Source of the DNA: Medicago truncatula
Lineage: Eukaryota; Streptophyta; Magnoliopsida; Fabales; Fabaceae
Direction: 5' to 3'
DNA: 64,000 bases
Assembly (NCBI RefSeq): GCF_003473485.1
Contig: NC_053044.1
Span: 32,306,091-32,370,090 of the forward strand
The position numbers and the translations under genes are program-made. Positions 12,489 through 28,502 of this stretch are shown piece by piece (position 1 is the stretch's first letter; each line of letters starts with the position of its first letter). The notes beneath the pieces are model-generated. The model was not told the DNA's origin, searched no databases, and saw nothing but the letters and a program-made list of their open reading frames with translations.

Positions 12489-13337
12489 ATGGAGTTAAGA
12501 ACATTTACCTTACAACCCAACATGACACACTTGTTTCCAAAATTCACATGTTGTGTCAAACCTTATAATTTCCAACATTTACATCAGAAGAATTTTTCAC
12601 TGAAAATCAGTAGAAGAAATTTGGGGTTGATTTTTAGTGGAGAGTGCATATTTAGGACAAAGGGTGCAAATGCATTTGATTTTGGACTTGTTGTCCCTGA
12701 TCAAACAGTTGAAGAGGCACAAAATGTAGTGAGAGTTCATGCACAAGATTTATTGCAAGTTAGAGATTTGTTAGAATCAAAGTCATGGAAAATAGCACAA
12801 AAGGAATTGAGAAGAAGTTCAGCACTTTTGAAGAAGGATATATACACCATAATTCAAAATAAGCCTGGAAGTGAAAGGTCACAGTTAAGGGTACTCTATT
12901 CTACTCTCTTCAACAATGTTACTAGAGTAAGTGTTACTGTATCATAAGGAAACTTTGTCTTAAAATTAGGACACTTTGTTATCAACTATGAAGCACGGAT
13001 ACAGACAACGGACACGACACGCCGACACAACTAATAATTTGAAGAAATCACATAATTCAGTGTAGTTACAAGTGTCGGTGTCGTGTTGGTGTCAGACACG
13101 ATACATGTCCGACAGCAGGACACGCCTAATCCGAGGAGTGTCTGTGCCTCATAGGTTATGAAGAGTTTATTTTTGTTGTTGTGGAAGGTGTAATCACTTA
13201 TCAATTGATGTTTATTTTTGTATTGGTGAAAAATAATGCAGCTAGATTATGCAGCAAGAGATCAAGATGGACCTGAAGTGTGGCAGCGTTATGAGAACAT
13301 TGTTGTAGCTGTGAATGAAATTCTATCAAGAATATGA
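12489..13337 (+). CDS. PsbQ-like protein, chloroplast lumen (PQL/PNSL type)
   Basis: Two exons, 12489-12926 and 13242-13337, joined in phase (ending NNVTR, continuing LDYAARD), give 177 aa. The first 60 residues form a chloroplast transit region followed by a twin-arginine motif (SRRNLGLIFSG) and an ANA cleavage site. This is the bipartite signal of a thylakoid-lumen protein using the Tat route. The mature part (EEAQNVVRVHAQDLLQVRDL, then a helix-rich region ending VVAVNEILSRI) fits the PsbQ four-helix fold. Members of this family (PQL1-3, PNSL2/3) are lumenal subunits of the NDH-photosystem I supercomplex rather than of photosystem II. The length and simple structure make PQL3 the closest guess, but I cannot separate the paralogs by eye. 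The intron holds a MITE. Confidence 0.8.
12986..13154. mobile_element. MITE in PsbQ-like intron
   Basis: Terminal inverted repeats: left CTATGAAGCACGGATACA, right in reverse complement CTATGAGGCACAGACAC. The interior is rich in GTGTCGG/CCGACAC words. Related copies sit in the DJ-1D intron (42520-42640) and, by segmental duplication, at 31930-32010. It is non-coding. Confidence 0.65.
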
Positions 13338-13483
13338 TAGTGTTTTGAAATCAAATGTAGCTGAATGAAGAAAAAGGTTCTTGTTTATATCATCAATTTG
13401 TTCATTGAGAGTTAGCTAAGAATGTTGAGTGTCTAAATTGTAAAATAGGTGGTGATAGTAAAATGGTGCTAAAATAAAATTAC

Positions 13484-14122
13484 GTTAGTTAACTCACGCT
13501 AATTCATTCTTGACAGCCGCATGCTTTTTCATAGTGAGTCAATTTCCATTCTCTCTCTCATCTCTTCTCTTTTCCCTTCTTCACTTCATTTTAATTTTCC
13601 AGATCTAACTCATTCTCTCTCTCCGTGCTGGACAATCAATTATTGCTAGCAATTTTATCACAAATTTGTGACAATAAATGATTGCAAGTGGGATTTATCA
13701 GGAAACCAAACATGTTCTTCCTCTAATCCAAAAAAAAAAAAAACACGTTCTTCCTTTGATCTGTTTCAATTTTAGTTTGTTAATTAGTTCAATGATGGGG
13801 TTTGCATCTTCAATGATGGGTTTTGCTTCAGTTCCTAAAAGACGCAAAATTTGTCTGAGGGGTTTCAAGGATTTGTGAAACTTTCAAAAAAATTAAAATT
13901 GTGACTGAATTTCTCATAAATTAGTTAAATGAAACATTTAATTTCTTGATTGATTGGAGAGGATGCTGGTCTAGGTTGGAGAGAATGATTTCGATTCCAG
14001 TTTCAAGGTGAGAGAGGAAGAAGATGAACATGAGAAGCAGGAGAGTGTAAGACAGAAATGTTTGAAAGCTGCTGTCAAGTGTAAGAATGAAACTAGCGTG
14101 AGTCGCAAGTTAACTCATGCGG
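13484..14122. mobile_element. Non-autonomous DNA element with long imperfect terminal inverted repeats
   Basis: The left end carries TTAACTCACGCTAATTCATT followed by CTTGACAGC. The right end in reverse complement carries TTAACTTGCGACTCACGCTA followed by TTCATTCTTACACTTGACAGC in broken form. The interior (about 560 bp) has no transposase. The long ends suggest a MULE-like element, but no clear 9 bp target duplication was found. Confidence 0.5.
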
Positions 14123-14351
14123 AGGTAATATGGACATTTACTTTAAGAATGAGCAGAATATTTGGTAAAAAGCAGAATTCATGGTTCTGTAGTTGATATT
14201 CTTCCCCTTCTTGACTTGTTTGTAGTGGACTGATTTTTTGTGAGATGGACTTTTGGTTGGATACACAAATTGGTCATGTAAATACTGCATGAGAATTCTA
14301 TCATGTACAATGTACAAGTAAGACAAATATTGTAAGCTAAATTATATCATG

Positions 14352-14646
14352 TAAGTTTGAGGTTTGTAATAGATTGATCTTTAAGTTATTTAGGTCACAT
14401 ATAAGTTCTTTAAGTTTGAGATTTGTAATAAATTGATCATTTAAGTTATTTTGGTCACACATAAGTCCTTCAAGTTTGTAAACGTTTTCAATTTAGTATT
14501 TATGTTAACCAAACGTTACAAAAACGATGGTGTGACCAAATTAACTTAAATGACCAATCTATTACAAACCTCAAACTTAAAGAACTTATGTCTGATCAAA
14601 ATAACTTAAAAGACTAATCTATTACAAACCTCAAATTTAAAGGACC
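14352..14646. mobile_element. Fold-back MITE with doubled arms
   Basis: Each arm has two diverged copies of a block like AAGTTTGAGGTTTGTAATAG followed by TTAAGTTATTTNGGTCACA. The right arm is their inverted complement, with a unique centre near 14490-14530. It lies about 600 bp upstream of CRK-A. Such elements are usually silenced through small RNA. Confidence 0.7.
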
Positions 14647-14949
14647 CCTGATGTAATTAGTCAATATTATATCATGCAAAAATTAATTTTCATCATAAGT
14701 TCAGTAAATTCATCATAGAAGACAATAAAATAGTATCAGCAGCAACAACGAACCAATACTCTAAAATGATAAGAAAGAGACACCATGTTTCCATAATGTC
14801 ACACAACATGAAACTTATGAGGCAAGTTAATTAGACAGATAAACTACCACTTAAAAAATTTATTTTGTCAACTCAAATAATTCAACAACTTGTTGATAAA
14901 AATCCAAATTGTTTATGTTGAAGTGATATTTCACCACCACACCCAAATC

Positions 14950-15237
14950 TTTTTATTTTTCCACTCTTTTAATAGGCTGCGCTGGGTGCACTATACTGAC
15001 AGCCAAGATTATGTTGTCAAAATTGTCCCCCCTTAGTCAATTATAATTTTTCATAAACCATAGTATATCAAATCAAACACCCCTTTCCATTACTATATTA
15101 CATATTCCACAATTTTAATTCTCAAACAAGACCATCATCAATTTTCTTCTTATCTCTCTTTTTGTCTTCACTATACATATATATAACACATTTAATGTCT
15201 TCCCTCTAAGACCAGCTTCAAAACTCACGACAACAAC
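14950..15237 (+). promoter_or_regulatory. CRK-A proximal promoter
   Basis: TATA-like ATACATATATATAACA lies at about 15173-15188, some 50 nt above the ATG. A TTGACT W-box core on the minus strand at about 15032 would suit WRKY control, known for stress-induced CRKs, but one such hexamer is expected by chance. Confidence 0.4.
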
Positions 15238-18200
15238 ATGCGACCAAAACACAACCTCCTTACCTTAACAATCACCTTGTTGTGTTCATGGAGCTTAACA
15301 AAAGCTGACCCTCAAACAAGTTTAATCAACAAAGGTTGTAGCCAATACAACGCAACAAACTTATCCAATTTCTACCAAAATCTAAACGCAACTTTGTTAG
15401 ACTTGAAATCACAAGTACGAAATGATAGCAAGCATTTTGCTACGGCACAATCAGCTAGAGGAGCAAATCCTGTTTATGCTTTGTTTCAGTGTAGGAATTA
15501 TCTCTCTAATTCTGATTGTGCTGCTTGCCTCGCCGTCGCCGACGCACAAATTCGGAATTGCTCCGCTGGTTCCAACGGTGCCCGTGTTATCTATGATGGT
15601 TGCTTCCTTAGGTACACCTCCACCAATTCATTCTTCAACCATATTATATTATTATTATGATAAGTTTTTTTTAAAATAATTCATATGAGATAAGGTTGGC
15701 ATGTCGATATATTTATTTACGTTCACACATTTACATTCACACACAAATGTTAAGAAGAATTAAATTATACTGATTAGTTGATTATATTAATTATTTAGTT
15801 TAATATAATTATAAATTAATAATGTTTACTAAAATTTAATTGTGTGTCGTGTTTAAAAATTGGCTGTTATATTCTATGTATGTTTTGATGATAATTTCAT
15901 TTTGATTTGGTTATCAGATATCACTATCACTATACATAAAAAAAAACTAAAGTCTATAGATATTAAATTTGGTAAAATGACGTCATGGGGAATTAGAAGA
16001 AGAATTGTTTAATGGTTTTCGTGTTTAAGGTGTGGGCAGCCAGCAGGGAGTCGGCGCATCTATATACTACCTCCCTCTCTTATCATTAGAGCTGTCAAAA
16101 CGGGCGGCCCGGCCCTAAACGGGCCGGCCCTAGCGGGCTTCGGGCTTTAGCGGGTCGGACCAAAAAATCGGCTGACAAAACGGGTTTGAAATATACTACC
16201 CGAGTCCGATCCTACACGGGCCGCGGGCTAAACGGGCCGGCCCGTATTAAAAATTATATTTTTTTTATTTTAAAAAAGTACTATAAAACACTGCTATAAT
16301 TTTTTTATAAATAATATTTTTAATATGTTTAAATAATGTCTAGCACAAAAGTAAATTGTAAACATTTTCGTACAAACGTCGTAAACTAAAACGACGAGGA
16401 AAATGATTTTAAATAAATTAGATATGTTATGGTTATAGATATTTATATATTCGATCTTTAAAACTATAAATAACGAAATGAATAAATATAATTTTATATT
16501 ACATTTATATTTGTGTTAATTCATTGAATTTTCACTTTTGTTTTTTACTTTGATAATCAACTAAGTAAATAATTATTTAAATAATATATATAATTTATAG
16601 AATTTTTTTTTTTATGCGGGCTAACGGGCTACCCGCGGCCCATTCGGGCTAGCCCTAACGGGTACCGGGCTTTTAAGGGATCGAATATTCCTTAAAATCA
16701 TATTCTTTAAGAATATTCCGCGGTCTTTATCATTTTTGATTGATTTTTCTTAATAATTCGTTTTTAATTTTATTGATTTGCCTTCCTTATTTATTTTAAT
16801 TGTATTACTCCTTTAAATCTTTTTTTTTTTGTTATAGCTGCTTTGATCTTCAACAATAGTGAATATTTTATTTCCAAAGAACTTTCACGAAATTTTCTTC
16901 TTTTATTTCCTTTTTACGGAAATATTCACAATTATTTTAATTGTATTACTCATTTGATCTTCTTCTTTTTTTGCCTATTTTATTTCCAAAGAACTTTCAC
17001 GAAATTTTATTCTTTTATTTCCTTTTTCTTTGTTTTAGGCTTAACATTTAAGTCCTCAAAAAACATTTCAATAAGTGTAAAAATTTGAATATTGTTTTGC
17101 AAATTACTTAAATAAAAAAAAAATCTTTGTACACAATTATTTTAATGTAGAAAATATAACAACATATTATACCTTAAAAAATTGTTGTGCACAATTATTT
17201 TAACGATTTTTTTATTGTTATTTGTATTTAAGTAATGTGCAAAACAATATTCAAATGCTTAATTTTTACACTGATTTAAATGTTATTCTTATTAAGATAT
17301 ATACACATAAGTATAATACTGCAATTGTTTTACCAAAATAATGATTGAAACATTCAAAATCAATAAATATTATTAAAGACAATTTATGGTTTTTGTCAAA
17401 AAAAAAAAAGGTTTGTTATTAATGACAATTTATGGATTTTGTCAAAAAAAAAAAAAAAAACAGGTTTGAGGTTTCCTCGGCAGTTAACTGCCGAAGTTTT
17501 CAGTTTTCCTCGGTAGTTTACTGCCGAAGTTTTCCTCGGCAGTTAACTGCAGCCGTATTTCTAAAACTTTGGCAGTTAACTGCCGAGGGGTATTTGAGTA
17601 ATTTACTCGTGTGGCACAGCCAAACCAAAAGTGGGAACATCAATTCTCAAATTAAAGAGTTAGAGGTTAAATAAAATTATTTCAACCAAAAAAAAATAAA
17701 ATTATTTCAACCAAAAAAACTAACATATTAATTAACATATTAATATTTATCATTAAAAAAAAGCATAAGTAAAAAAATAAAAGAAGAAAAAAAACTTGAA
17801 AGATTAGGCAAATATCCGAATAAATAATATTGTGTATATACAACCGCCTCATTATAAACCTCACTAAAAAAATTGATTGGGATAAAACTTTGGTGAAAAA
17901 AAGTGGATCATAACAAACGTCAACAAGCCACGGATCTACTTGTAATAGATTGGGGACAACTGCCCCAACTATTGTTTCAGTTATATTGTTTAAGTTTTTA
18001 ATATTTAATAATTGCTCTCTCTTAATATGATAAATTATCTCCTTAAATGAAAATTTATACCATAAAAAAGTGTTCTCTCATAAATTTTATAAAATCAAAT
18101 GTGTAAATGTATTTGAGATCAAATTTTGTATGATTTCTACCATATTTTTTAAATATAAAGACATGTGAAGAACAATTTTGGTTTGTATAATGTTAATGAG

Positions 18201-21200
18201 TCTTATTTTTCTAATATATATAACTGGATATAGTTTATTATCTCAAGTATTTTGTTCAATGATAATGATGTTATTATTTTATCACTTTTACATTGATAAA
18301 ATTTTTATATAAATATTTATCATATAGAATCTTTGCCCCCGCAAGTCAACATTTATGAATCTGTCAATAACGTCAACATAAGCGAAAAACATAATAGGAG
18401 TAAGAATAAAACCCACTTGCTTTAGTAGTGCTAAATTTGTTGTCAACTATAATAGTTGAAATTATGTTTATTAGAATTTAATTATGTCATTGTCGAAAAA
18501 AAAAAGAATTTAATGGTTCTTTCGTACTCTTAGATTACCTGTTATGGTTCTTTTGTGAGAAATGATTGTGATGGTAGAAGGTTTGAAATGTTGTCAGGTA
18601 TGAGAGCAATGGGTTCTTCGACCAAACAACTCAACCTGGAAACAGTATGATATGTGGAAGCCAGGCAGCAAATGGAGCCACTGCTTTTAATGCAGCTGCA
18701 CAACAAGTGTTAGAGGATCTACAAACTGCAACACCAAAAATTCCTGGTTTCTTTGCAGCTACCAAAACACAAGTTGTTGGAACTGGAAATGCAATCTATG
18801 CTATTGCACAATGTGCTGAAACAGTCACTCAAAGTGGCTGTTTAGATTGCCTGACAGTTGGATTTACCAACATACAGAGCTGTTTTCCTAATACTGATGG
18901 TAGGGCATTTGATGCTGGTTGTTTTATGAGATACTCAGAGAAATCCTTCTTTGCTGATAACCAGACCATTGATATTGCACCCTTCTTAAAACAAGGTAAA
19001 ATTAGAATGCTTTCTTTATTTGGATTTTAGATGAAGAGTGAATAGGAAAATTGGTTCTCGAAATTGTATGCATCGGCCAAATAGTTTATGATCTTTCCAA
19101 ATTGGCAAATATACCCTTGGAATTGTAAAATGTCATTTTAAGTGATCCCTTTGTTAACTTCTATCGTTGGAGACTATAACGTGACACGTTAACCAGAAAT
19201 GTCATGTTACATGGTCCCACATTAATGTCAACTTATTTGGGACCAATTTACCTTTGAAATTTAAGTGGTCTGAGATATAAATTTATTTGTAATTGCAATT
19301 ATGCATGGTTAAATAGTCCATGAAAGACCTATTGTCATACACAAATTAGTCCCTGGTGGGGTGACATTGATGCAGGGCCAGCCTGAACGGGCCACATACT
19401 AAGTTAACTTGTAAGTTGTAACACCGTAGTCTCTATTCTCTAACGATAAAAGCCAATTGAGAGCCTATTTTGACCTATAATCTACAATTTTTTAAGTGAT
19501 TTATTTGTCAATTTGCAAAAAAGGTGAAATGCTTACAATTTCGAGAACTAATTCTCCTATTGAGTATATTTTGGTTAAAATGGCAAAGTTGGTGCTTACA
19601 CTTTGTATACTAACATCTAAGACAGTAGATGATTTGGAACTAAGGTTAACTGTGTTTTCTTATCTTGCAGGAGGTTCAAGTAAGAAAAGGGCCATTATTG
19701 GTGGTGTTGTTGGAGGTGTGGCCCTTGTTGTGATCCTCCTTGCACTTTTTGCTTGGTTTAGGCTCAAAAAGAAACCCAAGAAACTTCCTAGAGGTGAGAT
19801 ATTTTGGAAAGTCTTTGAATCCATGATCATGATTTCTTACAAAAGAAGATACAAGATTTTCAAACTATCATTTGAAAGAGACTTCTTCCATTTAATGTTT
19901 ACAAGATTTTCATATCCCTTGTTCACATTTCCTAATTATGTTTTCCTTAGCAGGTGACATATTGGGAGCAACCGAGTTGAAAGGTCCTGTTACTTACAGG
20001 TATAAAGATTTGAAGTCTGCAACAAAAAATTTTAACGATGAAAATAAACTAGGAGAAGGCGGTTTTGGAGATGTATACAAGGTATACTTAGTTTATTTGA
20101 ACATTTTTTACTTTATTTTATTATTACATGTTCACAAAGAAACATGCATGATTTTGTCCATTTTGGAATAGGGCACTCTGAAAAATGGTAAAGTAGTTGC
20201 TGTCAAGAAACTGATTCTAGGCAGCTCCGGCAAGATGGATGAACAATTTGAAAGTGAGGTGAAGCTCATAAGTAATGTTCATCATAGGAATCTAGTTCGG
20301 CTTCTCGGATGTTGCAGTAAAGGCCAAGAGAGAATCCTTGTTTATGAATACATGGCAAACAGCAGTCTTGACAGATTCTTATTTGGTAAAATTCATGTCA
20401 ATCTTCCTATTGAAGCATCTTGTAAAATCGTATTACACATGCATCCAATCATATCTCGCCACATAGATATTTGTCGAGACTCGAGAAATTTTAGGAATTA
20501 AGTATTAATTATACAAAGTCGCATAGTAGTGAAATACGATCGGATGCATGTGTAATTTTTTTTTTTTTACATTTTGTACACCGACGCTGACATTATATGG
20601 AAATTAAATTCTTTTAACATTGATAACAGGTGAAAATAAGGGTTCCCTCAATTGGATTCAAAGGTATGATATAATTTTAGGCACAGCAAGAGGTCTATCC
20701 TATCTGCATGAAGATTTCCACGTTTGCATCATACATAGGGATATAAAGACTAACAATATCCTCTTAGATGATGATCTTCAGCCTAGAATTGCTGATTTTG
20801 GATTGGCAAGACTTCTACCAGAAGATCAATCTCATGTTAGCACAAAATTTGCAGGAACATTGTAAGTCCAAAAATGTTAACTTCTATTAAGATGTAGCTG
20901 TAATAAATTAGGGTTATTTTAATGCTACATCCTCCTTCTATGTGTGACTATTTGTGTACATGTCAGGGGATACACTGCACCAGAATATGCAATTCATGGT
21001 CAGTTATCAGTGAAGGCTGATACCTACAGTTTTGGTGTTGTAGTCCTAGAAATCATAAGTGGCCAAAAGAGTGGCGAGTTGAGGGATGATGTTGATGGTG
21101 AATTCCTCCTTCAAAGGGTAAGAAATTTCATACAACTTCATTAGCAACTTAGGGCCTATATGGTATAAAAAAATGTTTTTGGTTCTTATAAGGGTTCTAT

Positions 21201-21619
21201 GTTTAGGAACATAAAATGTTTTCTTGAACCGAATGGATCTTTAGATGATTGAGTCTCATTTTCTTTTTCACATGCTAAATGAACTTGGATTTTTACTTTA
21301 ATAGGCATGGAAACTATATGAGGAAGGTAGACACTTGGAGTTAGTCGACAAGACATTGAACCCTGGTGACTATGATGCAGAAGAAGTGAAGAAAGTTATC
21401 GAGATTGCTTTGCTTTGCACTCAAGCAACAGCGGCTACAAGGCCAACTATGTCAGAAATAGTAGTTCTACTCAAAAGCAAGAACTTCATGGAGCATATGA
21501 AACCAACCATGCCTGTCTTTGTTAACTCTAACTTGAGGCCTCGGACCGATACCTCTACATCTACTGCTTCCTCTACATCTAATGCTACTGCTGCCACTTC
21601 TATATTATCAGCTAGATGA
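15238..21619 (+). CDS. CRK-A: cysteine-rich receptor-like kinase (DUF26), CRK2-like
   Basis: Plasma-membrane receptor kinase. Eight exons: 15238-15611, 18598-18995, 19671-19793, 19954-20081, 20172-20385, 20630-20861, 20967-21117 and 21305-21619, giving 644 aa in one frame. A signal peptide (about residues 1-24) is followed by two DUF26 (stress-antifung) domains with the C-X8-C-X2-C signature ([13 protein letters not shown] and [13 protein letters not shown]). One membrane helix lies in the exon 19671-19793, then a kinase domain: [10 protein letters not shown] glycine loop, VVAVKKL lysine, [11 protein letters not shown] catalytic loop (RD type), DFGLARL and GYTAPEYA. The C terminus ends SAR, as in CRK2-type kinases. 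It looks intact. Intron 1 is nearly 3 kb and packed with repeats. It heads the array but, unlike CRK-B and CRK-C, has no DJ-1D copy behind it. The ligand is unknown; the family acts in redox, immune and symbiotic signalling. Confidence 0.93.
16085..16690. mobile_element. GC-rich hAT-like non-autonomous element in CRK-A intron 1
   Basis: Opens with AGAGCTGTCAAAACGGGC and carries repeated GGGCCGGCCC and GCGGGCTAACGGGCT words at both ends around an AT-rich middle. This pattern is widespread in dicots and usually assigned to hAT MITE-like elements. The right terminus has diverged, so the end is approximate. Confidence 0.5.
16845..17030 (+). repeat. Direct duplication in CRK-A intron 1
   Basis: The string TTTCCAAAGAACTTTCACGA and its continuation occur twice, at about 16870-16912 and 16982-17028, separated by about 110 bp. 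It is a simple local duplication without coding content. Confidence 0.6.
17062..17284. mobile_element. Fold-back MITE in CRK-A intron 1
   Basis: Arms such as AATATTGTTTTGCAAATTAC and its inverse pair over about 90 bp each side, with ends ACATTTCAATAAGTGTAAAA and an inverse partner closing at about 17284. It is AT-rich, non-coding and hairpin-forming. Confidence 0.65.
17470..17592. repeat. Tandem array of a 16 bp perfect palindrome
   Basis: The palindrome CGGCAGTTAACTGCCG sits at 17478-17493. It recurs as CGGTAGTTTACTGCCG (17511-17526), as CGGCAGTTAACTGCAG (about 17537-17552) and as TGGCAGTTAACTGCCG (about 17570-17585). The copies are joined by AAGTTTTCCT spacers. The centre GTTAAC is itself palindromic. 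This could be a protein-dimer binding repeat or the core of a small transposon family. Confidence 0.8.
19041..19561. mobile_element. MITE in CRK-A intron 2
   Basis: Terminal inverted repeats: left AATAGGAAAATTGGTTCTCG, right in reverse complement AATAGGAGAATTAGTTCTCG, each continuing AAATTGTA. It is 521 bp, non-coding, and explains most of the length of the intron between exons 18598-18995 and 19671-19793. Confidence 0.75.
20425..20560. repeat. Small inverted repeat in CRK-A intron 5
   Basis: TTACACATGCATCCAATC and its near inverse GATCGGATGCATGTGTAA bound about 130 bp. A related scrap (GATCGGATACATGTGTAG) lies in CRK-B intron 2 near 25930. Probably a short MITE. Confidence 0.5.
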
Positions 21620-23989
21620 ATATATTGAATTGGAGAGTGGATGTTCAGTTAAAGGATTTTAGGTTTTGAAGTTGAAGTGAATACAAAATTGAAGGAAAAA
21701 AGAAGAGGATTTTCTCCAATATTAACTCTTGTAACTTGTACATTTTTTTTATACAAATACCAAGTTTATTGTGAAATTGTACTACTGAGATGCTATTTCA
21801 TATAAAGAAGAATGGCTACTGAGATGCTTATTTGATTGTTTGTTTGAACATAATGGATTATGGATGATTTTGTTGAAAATGAAGCACTTTAGTGAGGAAA
21901 GCAAAACTAAAATACATATTTTAAATGATAAATATTAGTGTGATTAGAGTATTAATGTTGGGGAAAGATCAAACCCTATATTTGTTTTATTATTCTACTC
22001 TTTAACTCATAATTAAAATACATATAATATGATATTTGTTCGGTACATTATGCCGGACCCCAAAAAAATAGAGCCCAAAACCTAATCAATTGATATCCTC
22101 TTCATATCTTCTTTTAAATTTATTTTTAAAAGCTAAAACGACTCTAGTTTATGGATTCAAACTTTTGAATTCTTGAACTTTTTGAGTTAGCAGTGCAAAA
22201 ATAATAATTAGGAATTCAAAATAGTTCAGAGTCGGATTTTAAAGATTGTCTGAAACCCGACTCCAGACAAATGTTAGTATTTTTCTCTTGTGTGATTCAA
22301 TTCCTAGTAATTAATAACAATATGGCGGCACACATAGGCTAGTTCAAAGTATTTATACAGATTTGACATGACCATGGCACATAGAGACAAATTTAAGCTT
22401 TATACTCTTCTAAATTGGCAACTAATATCCCGGCACGTGTGAAAGATAAGACTAATAAGAGTATGCTGATGCACGAGAGAATTAGAGTAATGGCAACATC
22501 ATAATCATGGACCAACTAAAAAAATTAATAATAATTAGTTATTTGATGAATTATTTGAATGTTCACGTATCATACTAAATTATTGATTAATATTTAATAA
22601 TATGTGATTTTGAGGTTTTGAAATTACTCTAAAGTTTATCTTATGAGTGTCACCTGATAGTATTTGGCTTTTTGCTAACAGGCAAGTACAAAGACTCCAA
22701 AGACACATTTTCCATCGAAGTAAATTTCTTAAACAGATGGACAAGTCAAGAAGAAAGAAATAATTCCATAAAAGAGAAAAGTAACTTATTATTAATCAAA
22801 TAGCTAATTAAAAAATGTGGAATTTTTATCATGCAACCGAAAAATAATTATATTTGTCAATTCTCAAACATGAGAATATTAAACTTATTTGGATGTGAGA
22901 TAAAATCATAGGTATTGTACTTAAAAGACAAAACTACAACTATTTTTGCAATGATTAATTAACGATAGATATGAAACATCTTTCAAAGAAAGGTTGGAGA
23001 CTTGAATCCAAATGTCCCCATTCATTTACTTATCTTAAGGTTTAATAAGCAGTAAAGTCCTGGCTCTAAAATATTCCCTGTCTCTATACTTGTTTTTGTC
23101 AATAGTTTATATTTAATGTCTCTATATTTTTTTAATGACTTGGACTAAATTTTTTGAATGGAATCGCAGAATATAATTTGATCGATATATTTAGAAAATC
23201 TAAACGAATCATTAACTTTTTTTTTGTTGTTGCGAATTGTTTAAAAATACAGAGACATGATTAAAAATGCATTGGTTTGATATCCTAATTACAAACTATT
23301 GACAAATTCAGAGACCTAATTATAATTATTTTTAGTTTGAATACTTTTTAAATTAAAATTCTCAAATAATTTAGTGACTGAAAGTAGTTCAAACTATTTT
23401 GTACTATTTTATTATTGTTATTTAAACAAGTATATTATGAAAATAACGACGTTCAAACCCCTTTTCTAAGGGTGGGTATTTTTGCACGTCTTCTGGAAAT
23501 CATATTTGGAAGTAAACGCCAGTTTTCCATGGCTGCTAATTGTGTTGACTACGTTTTAAGTAATTTGGTCCTCACCATGCCCTCGTATATTATCATCCTT
23601 TTTTTTTTTTTGAGCAATATTATTATCATCCATATAAAATATACTCCATGAATGTAACATTTTTCTAAAAATAATTGTACTAAAATCAATGTCGCTCTCA
23701 AATTTTAATGTAGATTAATTTTTTTTCTTCTAATTGTACAATAATATGTATATTACTCATAAGTCAATTGTTATTCAATTCCTTTCATTTATACATAACT
23801 TCTTTTCTATAACTAGGTTCCTTTAACTTTAATTTTTTTTTATTTGATCCGGCCTAACAATTTCGGTATTTTTGCCGGTTGAGTAAGGACTTCTGAATAG
23901 AACATCTTTTAATTTGTGTAAAAAAAAAACACAGTCATAATAGGACCGTATACGTGAGACTACCAATTTTCTAACCAAGATATTATTTT
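21620..23989. other. Intergenic between CRK-A and CRK-B
   Basis: The first 200 bp are probably CRK-A 3' UTR. About 23090-23340 shows a diverged inverted repeat (CAATAGTTTATATTTAATGT against CAAACTATTG), a likely MITE. No coding sequence is supported elsewhere. Confidence 0.45.
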
Positions 23990-24141
23990 GGCAGTGTTGA
24001 ATATTAAATCCCATCCTATACTCCCACTTGGATTCTTCTAAAATTTCTCTATGTGAACATAATCATAGATACTCGAGAATATATATTATAAGGCAAACCT
24101 AATACAAGACATTGAAACATTGTACAAAGGTAAAATTAAGG
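23990..24141 (+). promoter_or_regulatory. CRK-B promoter, duplicated with that of CRK-C
   Basis: GGCAGTGTTGAATATTAAA, TACTCCCACTTGGA and the following AT-rich block also occur above CRK-C at 33181-33340. The two proximal promoters therefore descend from one sequence. CRK-A has an unrelated promoter. Confidence 0.6.
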
Positions 24142-28087
<3,946 letters not shown>

Positions 28088-28502
28088 TTATATGGAACAA
28101 TGAAGGGACTTGAACCGAAAAGATAACAATAAACCAGATGAGGGTTACTCTTCGTTAATTCCAACTGTTCATCAATCATACAAGTACAGAAGTATTATCT
28201 AATAGAGATAAACAGTTGCAGCTACGTTTGTTATGAATTTATTGTCTATGTTTGTGTAGTTTCTTAGGTTTGTTCATTATGAATTTGTTGTAAGCTAGTT
28301 AGTTTGTTACAAAGAAGTTTTCCTTATTTATTTTTCTTGTACTATAAATACACAATGTATATCTCCAATAGGAGAAAGAATAATACCTCAGCCAAAAGAG
28401 TCACTTTGCTCAAAGTGCTTGCTTGCCCAGCACATTACAAGTCCTTCAAATACAATATACTAACACTGCACCTCCCCTTATTTTGAATCCTTCAAAGGGT
28501 TA

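Noticed and set aside
15030-15040. W-box above CRK-A as evidence of WRKY control
   Set aside because: A single six-base match is expected by chance in AT-rich promoters; kept only as a remark.
17470-17592. Palindrome array as a CRISPR-like array
   Set aside because: Only four diverged repeats, spacers are near-identical rather than unique, and the sequence is plant nuclear DNA inside an intron.
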